Shown here piece after piece: positions 1 to 6,900 of a stretch of 7,164 nt of DNA (its first letter is position 1; every line of letters starts with the position of its first letter). Origin of the DNA: Verrucomicrobiales bacterium (lineage in GTDB: Bacteria; Verrucomicrobiota; Verrucomicrobiia; Verrucomicrobiales; DEV007); the NCBI GenBank assembly GCA_023253615.1, contig JALRFZ010000304.1, positions 1 to 7,164 on the forward strand, written 5' to 3'. The position numbers and the translations under genes were made by a program. The notes under the pieces were generated by a model. The model was not told where the DNA came from and did no database searches. It saw nothing but the letters and a program-made list of their open reading frames with translations.

Positions 1-954
1 TTCGCTGCGCTTGTGGGAGAACTCACGCAGCTCGCGGACGATCTCCTTCATCCGGTCGACGCTGTCCTGGATGTCTTCGACAGCCTCGCGGATGGTGTCA
101 TCCTCCGGGAACTGGCGGAGACGGCGCCGGAGGAGGAAGAGCGCCTGGTTCGAGTGATTCAGGGGATTGCCGATCTCGTGGATGACGCCGGCGCTCAGTT
201 GCCCGAGCGAGGCCATCTTGCCGGACTGGATGAGCTGTCCCTCGGTCTCTTTCAGCTCGTCGAGGGTCCGCCGCAGTTCGAGCGCGTTCTGCCGGAGGGC
301 GATCTTCTTCTGGCGCAACCGCTCGCGTCCGCGGAATTCCTCGACCCGCATGGCGTGGTGGGAGAAACTGCCGGCGACGAGGACCGCCCCGGTCGCGACG
401 AGGAAGACGAGGTTGCTGAAAAGACCGGCGGCGACCTTCGCATTGAGACCGTTCGCGATGGCCGGGGCACAGGCGATCAGGTAAAAAATGAGGACGAGAC
501 CCGACACGGTGAACGCCTCGCGGTAGGTCCACTGGAAGAGAAAGCCGATCGCCACGATGCAGAGCGAGAGACCGGCGTAATAGATCGTGGCGGGATCCTG
601 CGTCACGAAAATCGTCATCGCCACGAAAAAGGCCGGGACGAGCGGCAGGGCGATGGTGAAAAATTTGAAATAGCGCTTCCCGAGGCGGGAACGGACGAGA
701 ATGAGCAACACCATCACCATCCCGGCACAGATCCAGCGCAGATAAGCGAAGAGCGCCTGAAACTCGGGATACGCGAAGTGATCGAGCACCGCGAAGAAGG
801 ACACCATCCCGACAGCCACGATGGCGATCAGATTGAGATTTCGCAGGGCGAAATGGCGGTCCTCCGCCTGCATCAATTTCCAGCCGAATTCAGACAGCCC
901 GACAGGACGTCGGGACACTTCGGGAGAACGTGAGGTTGCGCCGGAGGAAATCAT
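1..954 (-). CDS. Membrane-bound sensor histidine kinase, N-terminal part (C-terminus beyond window)
   Basis: Reading the minus strand from the ATG at 954 gives 318 codons without a stop, running off the left edge. The product begins MISSGATSRSPEVSRRP. Residues about 39-197 contain six hydrophobic stretches (about 39-59, 70-90, 97-117, 124-142, 147-167, 176-196), suggesting a six-span membrane sensor. A charged, probably coiled-coil linker follows (about 203-245), then a dimerisation/phosphoacceptor domain whose H-box reads GQLSAGVIHEIGNPLN, with the likely phosphorylated His at residue 259. This H-box resembles the NtrB/DctB-like (HPK4) kinases. The ATPase (HATPase_c) domain is expected beyond the window and is not seen. 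The input signal and cognate response regulator cannot be inferred; the N-terminal region matches no sensor domain I can name with confidence. The ATG at 954 lacks a Shine-Dalgarno sequence; an internal Met28 (ATG at 873) is an alternative start that keeps every membrane span. The kinase call is strong; the start is moderately sure. Confidence 0.9.
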   Translation of the reverse strand, partial: MISSGATSRSPEVSRRPVGLSEFGWKLMQAEDRHFALRNLNLIAIVAVGMVSFFAVLDHFAYPEFQALFAYLRWICAGMVMVLLILVRSRLGKRYFKFFTIALPLVPAFFVAMTIFVTQDPATIYYAGLSLCIVAIGFLFQWTYREAFTVSGLVLIFYLIACAPAIANGLNAKVAAGLFSNLVFLVATGAVLVAGSFSHHAMRVEEFRGRERLRQKKIALRQNALELRRTLDELKETEGQLIQSGKMASLGQLSAGVIHEIGNPLNHSNQALFLLRRRLRQFPEDDTIREAVEDIQDSVDRMKEIVRELREFSHKRSE

Positions 955-976
955 TTCTGGAATATCTTACCAGAAA
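954..976. promoter_or_regulatory. 7-bp perfect inverted repeat touching the kinase start codon
   Basis: TTTCTGG (954-960) and CCAGAAA (970-976) are perfect inverted copies separated by 9 nt (AATATCTTA). The left arm includes the A of the kinase ATG. The arrangement suits a dimeric-regulator operator or a short mRNA hairpin that masks the start codon. No matching regulator gene is visible, so function is inferred only from symmetry and position. Confidence 0.35.
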
Positions 977-1080
977 GACACATTAATACCAGTAATTATT
1001 GAATTTATAATTCTTTTGATAAGGTTCAACATCAATGCTTTTCTTTAGCTTTTATTAAACTTTTCGATTATCACGGAAAA
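961..1080 (-). promoter_or_regulatory. AT-rich island, probable promoter region of the histidine kinase
   Basis: By hand count only about 30 of 120 bases are G or C, against more than 60% in the flanking genes. It sits directly upstream of the minus-strand kinase, as a promoter would. Minus-strand candidates include TTGAAC (1029-1024) as a -35 box with TATAAA (1009-1004), a short 14-nt spacing, and TTATCA (1022-1017) with AATAAT (1000-995) at 16 nt. Neither is a strong match, so the exact promoter is not assigned. Confidence 0.4.
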
Positions 1081-1260
1081 TCGGTGCCCGGTAACAGAGG
1101 AAAGACCGAATGAAGGCGCATTCCGGGGTAATTTGGACTTGCCGAAGACCCCTCGCCCGTGATATTTAATGCATGTCAAACAGCGCGCGAGAGCGTGTCG
1201 TTTGGCGTTGGTTACTTCATTCTTGTTTTCATTCCCGAAACTTGGTTTTCGTCACACAGG

Positions 1261-1288
1261 CGCCCTTTCCGGTTCTCCGGGAAGGGCG
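1261..1288 (-). terminator. Strong hairpin, probable terminator of the PhnA-like/cytochrome operon
   Basis: CGCCCTTTCCGG (1261-1272) pairs with CCGGGAAGGGCG (1277-1288) around a TTCT tetraloop: 12 bp with a single mismatch, which is a T.G wobble on the plus strand. It begins 53 nt past the cytochrome stop codon. No good T-tract follows on either strand (minus reads CCTGTGTGACG, plus reads TTCTGCGT), so it is not a textbook intrinsic terminator. It could instead protect the 3' end of the mRNA or be a repeat fragment. Confidence 0.5.
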
Positions 1289-1341
1289 TTCTGCGTATCG
1301 GGAGCCCCGTGTTTGACGGGAAACGCGGAGGCGTCGTGAAA

Positions 1342-1953
1342 TCAAGGAACGGCAAGCCGCTTCGCCTTGGCGGCGCTCTCGTCGTCGAGACTGGAAAGCG
1401 GCACGAGGTAGCTTTTCCCGTTTTTGAGGAGGAGTTTCGCGGAATCGCCTTCGAGCCCGAGGAGCCTGGCTTCGATGATCTTGCCCTCGCGATTGGTCCA
1501 GGAATGGAAGCCGGGCTGCGCTGGCGCCGCCCCGGCCGCGGGGGTGGTGCCGGGTTTCATTTCGGCGAGCCGCCGGCTTTCGTCTTCGGTGGGCTTTTTC
1601 GCATCGACGATGGCACCTTGCCGGATCCACTCCTCGATCTTTTCGATCTCCGTGGTGGGCAGGGGCTTGCCTTTGCGGGGCATGAAGTCGTTGTGGGTCT
1701 CGTCGAGCTTCAGGCGCTCGACAAATCCGCTTTCCACGGGATCGCCGGGGCGGATGATGTTGTATTTCCCGATCTGGTCGAAGAGCACGTCGGGGTCGAG
1801 CGCGACATTCCCTTTCACTTCGGTCTCGTTGCTGTGGCAATCCCAGCAGTGTTCCTTCATGATGGGGAGGATCTCTCCGACATAGTCGACCACCTCGGCA
1901 CGGACGGTCGGGAGGCAGGCAAACGCGAGGAGAAGGACGAGGGGACGTTTCAT
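1342..1953 (-). CDS. Secreted planctomycete-type c-type cytochrome with C-terminal SHD1-like domain
   Basis: 203 residues. Residues 1-19 (MKRPLVLLLAFACLPTVRA) form a signal peptide with a V-R-A cleavage site, so the protein is exported. Residues about 20-115 look like the planctomycete cytochrome c domain (PSCyt1-like): a covalent heme site CWDCH at 36-40 (His40 as proximal ligand) and a likely distal Met91 in DFMP, followed by a helix ending EEWIRQGA. An Ala/Pro/Gly linker (about 133-148) leads to residues about 149-200, which resemble the SHD1 (SLA1 homology 1) beta-rich module common at the ends of secreted PVC proteins (SWTNREGKIIEARLLG and a later VPLSSL). The likely role is electron transfer in the periplasm; the partner is unknown. 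The ATG lies 16 nt after the stop of the PhnA-like gene, implying co-transcription. No Shine-Dalgarno motif is at the usual distance; an AAGGGGAG exists but ends about 19 nt away. The signal peptide fixes the start. Confidence 0.88.
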   Translation of the reverse strand: MKRPLVLLLAFACLPTVRAEVVDYVGEILPIMKEHCWDCHSNETEVKGNVALDPDVLFDQIGKYNIIRPGDPVESGFVERLKLDETHNDFMPRKGKPLPTTEIEKIEEWIRQGAIVDAKKPTEDESRRLAEMKPGTTPAAGAAPAQPGFHSWTNREGKIIEARLLGLEGDSAKLLLKNGKSYLVPLSSLDDESAAKAKRLAVP

Positions 1954-1969
1954 CGCAAGGAATAACGGA

Positions 1970-2371
1970 TCACTCCCCTTCCGTTACGAGAGCCTCGACC
2001 TCTTCCTCGAGGAAAAGATCGCCGAGAGCCTCGCGCGCCCAATCCTCCGTCCCGGCAAGACGCCGGAGGAGGCGCACGGCCATCACCTGGACCATGGGAT
2101 TGCCACTCCAGGCTTGTCCGGTGAGAAAGCGCCATTGCCCGCCGGTCTGGAAACGCCGGGGATCGCCCGCCTGGTCGGTGCAGGCGGCACACAGGAGGAG
2201 GCAACGACCGGGATCGGGATCCCGCGGGACGGGCGGCACTTCGAAGATGCCGAGTTTTTCCCCCGCTCGTTCGCACAATTCGCATTTCGACTTCGCGCGT
2301 CGTGCGAGGTCTTTTCCAAATGCGTTCAAGGCGGCGACGCGCGCCTCATGTTCTTCCCTGCCCTTGGCCAT
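1970..2371 (-). CDS. PhnA-type zinc-ribbon protein
   Basis: 133 residues from the chosen ATG at 2371. After a short helical N-terminus, residues 26-36 read AKSKCELCERA, then FEVPP (43-47), LLLCAAC (58-64), and a C-terminal part with QW, AWSGNPMVQVMAVRLLRRL and a conserved acidic LFLEEE. This order matches the small PhnA-like zinc-ribbon family (PhnA_Zn_Ribbon type), in which Cys30, Cys33, Cys61 and Cys64 would bind zinc; Cys57 is an extra cysteine. The separate C-terminal PhnA domain found in longer relatives is absent. No signal peptide is seen, so it is probably cytoplasmic. Despite the name, this family has no established role in phosphonate breakdown, and none is assigned here. The in-frame ATG codons at 2431 and 2383 are alternative starts; 2371 was chosen because family similarity begins only after it and the extra residues are Arg/Gly-rich. 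It is the first gene of a two-gene operon with the cytochrome. Confidence 0.8.
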   Translation of the reverse strand: MAKGREEHEARVAALNAFGKDLARRAKSKCELCERAGEKLGIFEVPPVPRDPDPGRCLLLCAACTDQAGDPRRFQTGGQWRFLTGQAWSGNPMVQVMAVRLLRRLAGTEDWAREALGDLFLEEEVEALVTEGE

Positions 2372-2401
2372 GGCCGGGAGCATACGCCGCCCGGCGCCCC
2401 G

Positions 2402-2430
2402 TGCAAGCGTCGTGCCGTCGGGCGCTTGCA
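2402..2430. repeat. 8-bp perfect inverted repeat, candidate operator
   Basis: TGCAAGCG (2402-2409) and CGCTTGCA (2423-2430) are perfect inverted copies with a 13-nt spacer. The site lies 31 bp from the PhnA-like ATG and 31 bp from the acyltransferase ATG, near the middle of the divergent region, where a shared operator would be expected. Function is inferred from position only. Confidence 0.4.
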
Positions 2431-2444
2431 TCCGGAACGGATGC
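2428..2444 (+). repeat. 7-bp hairpin with GAA loop upstream of the acyltransferase
   Basis: GCATCCG (2428-2434) and CGGATGC (2438-2444) form a perfect 7-bp stem closed by GAA. It ends 16 nt before the acyltransferase ATG and shares the bases GCA (2428-2430) with the right arm of the neighbouring inverted repeat, so the two structures cannot both form fully. Confidence 0.4.
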
Positions 2445-2460
2445 GCCGCACACTCCGGGC

Positions 2461-3732
2461 ATGCTCGAATTTTCCGACGCCAGCTACCGGTTCTTTCCCG
2501 CCGAGCCTTCGCCGCCCCTGATCCGCCTCGGCCGCAGCCTGAACCGCCACTTCATCCTGCCGGGCAGGAACCACCGGATCACCGAATTGCGGCTCGAGGG
2601 GGAATCGGAAGCGGTCCGCGACGCCCGGGCGCGGGGCGAGAGGTTGTTGCTCGTCATCAACCACCCGAGCCACAGCGATCCTCAGGTCGTCACCGAGATC
2701 CAGTACCGGCTCGGGATCCCCTCCTCTTTCATGGCGGCCTACGATGTCTTTCTGCGGAGCCGGTTCAATGCCTGGTGCATGCGGAAGCTCGGCAATTTTT
2801 CGATCGACCGCGAGGCGGCGGACCGGAAGGCGATGGCGGCGGCGATCGCGGTGGTCACGGGCGGGGATTACTGCCTGAACATTTTTCCGGAGGGTAATGT
2901 CTACCTGACGAACGATCGCGTCACGCCCTTCCTCGATGGCACCGCCTTCATCGCCCTGAAAGCCCAGCAGGCGATCGAGGGCACTCCGGTGAAAATCGTG
3001 CCGGTGGCCCTGAAATTCACCCACCTCACGACCCCGCGCAAGACGCTGACGCGGCGCCTCGTCGATCTCGGACGCGACTCCGATCATGCCTATGCGCCGG
3101 GCGCTGCGGAAAGCCCGCTCGCGGCGGTGATGGGCCTGGGGCGTCATCTCGTCGGCGCCCACCTCCGGCGGCACGGATTCCTCCATGAAAGGGCGGGCGA
3201 GGAAGCAGCGCTCTACGAGGTGCTGAAGGATTTCGCGACCGGCTTGGTCACCGAGATCGAGGGGGCTCTGGGAACGGCGCCAACAAAGGAGTCCGGTCTC
3301 GTGGAGCGCATCCGCAAAGCCCGCTCCGCCATCCATCAGATCCGGACGGACGCCGCGGGCCGCGCCGAAGGCGGAGGGAACGAGCGTCGTGAGATCGACG
3401 GCCTGGCGGAGAAGGCCATCCTCGCCTTCCGGGTCCATGGCTATCTCACCCCGTATCTCACGGAACATCCCACGATCGACCGCTACGACGAGACGGTGGA
3501 GCGGCTCGCCGAGGATTTCTACTCCCGCGCCATGCCGCGGACAGGCCCGCGGCGCGCCATCGCGCACCTCCACGCCCCGCTCGATGTGACGGACTTCCTC
3601 AACGGGGCCGGCGGTCTCCGCGGCGCGGTGGCCCCACTCACCCGGGCGATGGAGAGCGCCGTGCAGGCCGGGATCGACACGATCAACGCCGGAAACGATG
3701 CTCCGGGGGCCGCTCCGGTGCCGGGAGTTTGA
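2461..3732 (+). CDS. PlsC-family 1-acyl-sn-glycerol-3-phosphate acyltransferase-like protein with C-terminal extension
   Basis: 423 residues from the ATG at 2461. All four acyltransferase motifs are visible: motif I NHPSHSD with the catalytic His68 and Asp73 (HX4D), motif II GNFSIDR (111-117), motif III FPEG (142-145) and motif IV VPVALKF (180-186). The family transfers an acyl chain to lysophosphatidic acid or another lysolipid at the inner membrane; the exact acceptor cannot be read from the sequence. Standard PlsC proteins are about 240 residues, so residues about 200-423 are an extension: a helical region, then a segment (about 365-415) with RAIAHLHAPLDVTDFL and LTRAMESAVQAGIDTIN, which looks like the substrate-side 'PIDVS...LT..LE' tail of larger family members. 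Upstream in-frame codons back to 2302 overlap the divergent PhnA-like gene and are Arg/Pro-rich, so they are rejected as coding. No transmembrane helix is evident and no Shine-Dalgarno is seen. It converges on the large heme gene. Confidence 0.88.
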   Translation: MLEFSDASYRFFPAEPSPPLIRLGRSLNRHFILPGRNHRITELRLEGESEAVRDARARGERLLLVINHPSHSDPQVVTEIQYRLGIPSSFMAAYDVFLRSRFNAWCMRKLGNFSIDREAADRKAMAAAIAVVTGGDYCLNIFPEGNVYLTNDRVTPFLDGTAFIALKAQQAIEGTPVKIVPVALKFTHLTTPRKTLTRRLVDLGRDSDHAYAPGAAESPLAAVMGLGRHLVGAHLRRHGFLHERAGEEAALYEVLKDFATGLVTEIEGALGTAPTKESGLVERIRKARSAIHQIRTDAAGRAEGGGNERREIDGLAEKAILAFRVHGYLTPYLTEHPTIDRYDETVERLAEDFYSRAMPRTGPRRAIAHLHAPLDVTDFLNGAGGLRGAVAPLTRAMESAVQAGIDTINAGNDAPGAAPVPGV

Positions 3733-3769
3733 GGGGTAAGCGTAAGTCCTGCCCTCTGGAACCGATAGA

Positions 3770-3804
3770 GCGGCCTACCATCGAGCGAAGAGGAGGCGGC
3801 CTAC
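3770..3804 (+). repeat. Direct repeat GCGGCCTAC beside the palindromic element
   Basis: GCGGCCTAC occurs at 3770-3778 and again at 3796-3804, inside the left arm of the palindromic element; its inverse GTAGGCCGC is at 3942-3950. The outer copy could be the remnant of a second, overlapping element end. Confidence 0.5.
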
Positions 3805-3951
3805 GGAATACGCGGAAAACGCGGAATTACAAGAGACCGAGATCGATGCCGCAGGCATCAGCACATGCAGAAGACAAGGAATGGAGACATACCGGGCCGC
3901 TATTCCTGATCCTTCCTTTTTCCGTGTCTTCTGCGTTTTCCGTAGGCCGCC
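3795..3951. repeat. MITE/REP-like palindromic element with 32-bp imperfect terminal inverted repeats
   Basis: The left arm (3795-3826) and the inverted right arm (3920-3951) match at 28 of 32 positions, with a perfect 14-bp outer part GGCGGCCTACGGAA. Inside each arm the sequence is three units of a 9-nt motif close to CGGAAAACG: left units at 3804-3812, 3813-3821 and 3822-3830; right units on the minus strand at 3942-3934, 3933-3925 and 3924-3916. The 93-nt core holds a perfect 6-bp hairpin, GATGCC-GCA-GGCATC (3845-3859). No open reading frame or obvious target-site duplication is present. It fills most of the space between two convergent genes, so it may also act as a two-way transcription stop. 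The family is not one I can name. Confidence 0.7.
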
Positions 3952-3965
3952 CTTTCCGGCTCGCC

Positions 3966-6900
3966 TCACGGCTTCATCAAATACGCAAAAAGATCCCGCA
4001 AGTCTTTGTCGCTCAATCCGGCGAGCAATCCAGGAGGCATCAGTGAAATGGGTGAGGCCTCGAGCTGTGCGATGTCGGCACGGTCGAGCAGCGAGACCTG
4101 TCCGGCGAGATCCTTCAGGGTCACGGTGCGGGGGCTTTGCTCGACCATCAGCCCGATCACCTTGCGGCCGTCCTTCATCGTGGCGACGTAGTTGAGGTAT
4201 CCCTCGCGGAGCTCGAGACTGGGATTGAGGATGGACGGGATCCAGAAATCGGGATTCTGACGCTCGTAGCCGGTCAGGTCGGGGCCGATCGCGGCACCTT
4301 CGCCGAAGAGGGCATGGCAGTTGGCGCAACGGGCCGCATAGCTCGCTTTCCCGGCGGCGGGGTCACCGGTCCCGGCGGCGAGGATCTTTCGGATCCGCGC
4401 GGTCTCGGCGGCGAGGTCGATCCCGCCGGCGCCGGCGGCGATCCCGGGCCAGTGTTTGGAGATACGGGCATTCAGCGCCTCATCGCGGTGCTCCATCATC
4501 AATTGCACGATGTCGGCACCGAGATCGCGGTTTTTGATCACCGCCTTGTCGACCTCGTCCATCATCAAGCGGGCCCATTCGAGACGGCCCGCGAGGACTC
4601 GCTCGGCGGTGGAGCGCACGCCGTGCTCGGCCGGCAGGGTCGATCCATACCGGGCGATGATGGTCTTCGCGATCGCGGGATCCTCGTAGCGGGCGAGGGT
4701 CTGCAGCGCGACCCGTTTGAGAGCGAATTCCTGATCGAGCGCGAGGATCTTCAGGAGAGGATCGGCCACCTTCGCATCGCCCTTTTCGCCGAGGAGGCGC
4801 ACCAGTTCCGTCCGCATGCCGACGGGAAGTTTCGCGTCGAGGACGGCCTTCTTCGCCTCGTCGAGGGCTCCGGCTTCGCCGCTGCGGAGACGAAGGACGA
4901 GACCGCTGTCGCCGAGCGTCTTCGAGTATTCCTGCAGCGCCCGGGTCAACGGTTCGGGCAGGGCGGGCATCGTGACGCCTTCAAAGGCCGCCTGGAGTGA
5001 TTCGAGCAGCTTCGCCTTCGCCTCCGGATCCGGCGCCATCCCGAGCAGGCGCGTCGCACTGGTGAAATTCTCCGATCCGCCGGCGATGGCGTAGCGTTTC
5101 ATGAGCCGATCGAGGAGGATCCCGCGCACGAGCGGACGCGACCAGACCTCGGGTCGGGAAAGCCATCCGGCAATCCCCTCCCGGCCGTCTTCGGCGTGTG
5201 CCTCGAGCGCCCACCAGATCATGAGCGGCTGGTGCGGGTCCGAGAGGTCGTCATCGTGCCGCACGAGCCCTTCGATGATCCCGAGGGCGGTGGCCGGGGG
5301 CAGGCGTTTGGCCGAGGCGGCGAGCTGCACGCGGACCTGCACATCGGCTTCACTGATGGCGAGATCGGCGAGGGCGGTGCCGAGGCCATCCGGAGCGCTG
5401 CGACGATCTCCCACCAAACGCACGACCCAGCGCCTGATGTCCGGTTGCGGGTGGGTCAGCCATTTGCTCGCCAGCGCATCCGAGAGTCCGCCGAGCAAAT
5501 TCAGGGACCACAAGGCTTCGAGGGAATCCTGCCCCGAACCTTGATCGACGAGTTCGATCAGTGCGGGGATCGCACTTTTGTCCCCACGCCATCCCAACTC
5601 AAGTGAGGCGCGACGACGGACGAGCCGGTTTTCACTGGAAAAGAGGGCGATGAGATCCTCCGGGCTCTTCTCCCTCAGATCGCCCTCGCCGTAAACCGGT
5701 CTGCTGCCCCTCGGCTGCAGCCGGTAGATGCGGCCGCTCGTCTTGTGCCAGTCGTCGACGGGGCGCACGTGGCTGAGGCGGCTGTCGTACCAATCCGCGA
5801 GATAGATCGCTCCATCGGGCCCCAGCCCTGCGTAGACGGGGCGGAACCAGCGATCGGGAGACTCGACCGGATTGGCCTCGTCGATGGTCCGGTAGGTCGA
5901 TCCATCGCGCTCGATCCGGCTCGACCAGACGAGATTGTGCAGGGAATTCGCCGAGACGACGTGTCCTTCGAGCCCGGGTCCGAAGAGCCCCCCTTCACAA
6001 ATCGTGAAAGTCTGGGGAAAGCGTCGTTCGTCGCCCTCGTGCTTCATGTGCTCGAAATAGCCGAAGGCGTAGGGATTCGTGAGGGGGCCGTGCTTGCCCC
6101 AGGATTTCGTGCCATAGCTGCCCTGCGGGTAGAACATGCCCCGGGTTTTGCCGCCGTTCGTGCCGGAAAAGACGTGCCCCTTCGCATCGATCTCGAGACT
6201 GAAGGTGTTGCCGCCGCCCTCGGCGTAGATCTCGAAACGATCCGTCGGCGGGTGGAAACGCCAGACCATCTGGCCCTGCCACTCGACGGTTTTCCCGCTC
6301 GCGGGATCGACGACCTTGCCCGTCGTGGTGCTGCCATTCACCCCGTAGAGCCATCCATCGGGCCCCCAGGCGAGGCTGTTCATCACGGAATGGGTGTCCT
6401 CGATCCCGAAACCCGAAAGTTTCACGACGGGATCGCCGTCGGGCGTGTCGTCGGCATCCGCATCGGGGTAAAAGAGCAGATAAGGCGGATTCGCCACCCA
6501 GATGCCGCCCGCGCCGATGGCGACGGACGTGGCGATGTTGAGCCCGGTGATGACATCCATGTGCGACTCGAATTTCCCGTCGCCATTGGCGTCCTCGAAG
6601 ACGCGGATGATGTCCTCGCCCGGGTCGCCGTGCGGCGGAGGCAGGGGGATCTTGTCGAAGCGGGCGCGGAGATGGTTGTCGTACTCGACGATCTTCAAAC
6701 CGGCGGGGAACTGATACTGCCGGTAGAGCACGGCCCAGAGCCGCCCTTTCGCATCCCAGGCGAGGGAGAGGGGCTGCTCCACGGCCGGCTCCGCGGCGAC
6801 GAGTTCCAGCTCGAAGCCTTCCCGCAACCGGAAGGTCATCATCGCCTCTTCCGCCGGGGTCGGCCGGGAGCCGTCGGCGAGAGCCCCGCGGCCGGGGAAA

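Larger units (their letters stand above)
955..1341. other. Non-coding region between histidine kinase and cytochrome operon
   Basis: This 387-nt stretch contains no convincing gene on either strand. It lies upstream of the minus-strand kinase and downstream of the minus-strand cytochrome gene. From left to right it holds a 7-bp inverted repeat at the kinase start, an AT-rich island (961-1080), a stretch at 1081-1260 in which I recognise nothing beyond weak inverted repeats, a strong hairpin (1261-1288) and a small 5-bp hairpin (1306-1320, loop GTTTG). No known riboswitch consensus was recognised; the 1081-1160 part was compared from memory with c-di-GMP-I aptamers and does not fit. Confidence 0.7.
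2372..2460. promoter_or_regulatory. Divergent intergenic region (PhnA-like / acyltransferase)
   Basis: These 89 nt separate two divergently transcribed start codons and must hold promoters for both unless transcription comes from inside the genes. It is G+C rich, and no clear -35/-10 pair is visible on either strand. It contains two overlapping perfect inverted repeats, entered separately. Confidence 0.4.

Noticed and set aside
13..933. Long open frame on the plus strand opposite the kinase (306 codons)
   Set aside because: It is antisense to a clear histidine kinase with H-box and membrane spans; its product is charged low-complexity sequence, a typical high-GC shadow.
1081..1160. Possible riboswitch or structured RNA
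   Set aside because: Only scattered 4-5 bp complementarities were found (for example GGGGT 1125-1129 with ACCCC 1148-1152) and no known aptamer consensus matches.
1110..1169. Possible 19-residue peptide on the plus strand, with an AGGA 8 nt before its ATG
   Set aside because: The spacing is attractive but a 19-codon frame arises easily by chance, there is no promoter or partner gene, and no other gene here uses a Shine-Dalgarno motif.
1159..1965. Plus-strand open frame of 268 codons
   Set aside because: Antisense to the cytochrome gene, whose signal peptide and CWDCH site are unambiguous; no family resemblance in the plus-strand product.
2366..2375. 10-bp palindrome GGCCATGGCC at the PhnA-like start codon
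   Set aside because: It is the expected result of a Met-Ala start preceded by GGCC; no independent evidence of a binding site.
2326..3573. Minus-strand open frame of 415 codons opposite the acyltransferase
   Set aside because: The plus strand has all four PlsC motifs; the antisense product is Arg/Asp-rich with no recognisable motif.
3729..4329. Short open frames on both strands over the intergenic palindromic element
   Set aside because: They read through the repeat and into the end of the heme gene; composition and lack of motifs argue against coding.
4424..4437. Perfect 14-bp palindrome CGCCGGCGCCGGCG
   Set aside because: It encodes an Ala/Gly linker (AAGAGG) before the heme domain; G+C-rich Ala/Gly codons make such palindromes readily.
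4137..5000. Plus-strand open frame of 287 codons opposite the HEAT/heme region
   Set aside because: Antisense to the CANCH heme domain and HEAT repeats; no motif or credible start signal.
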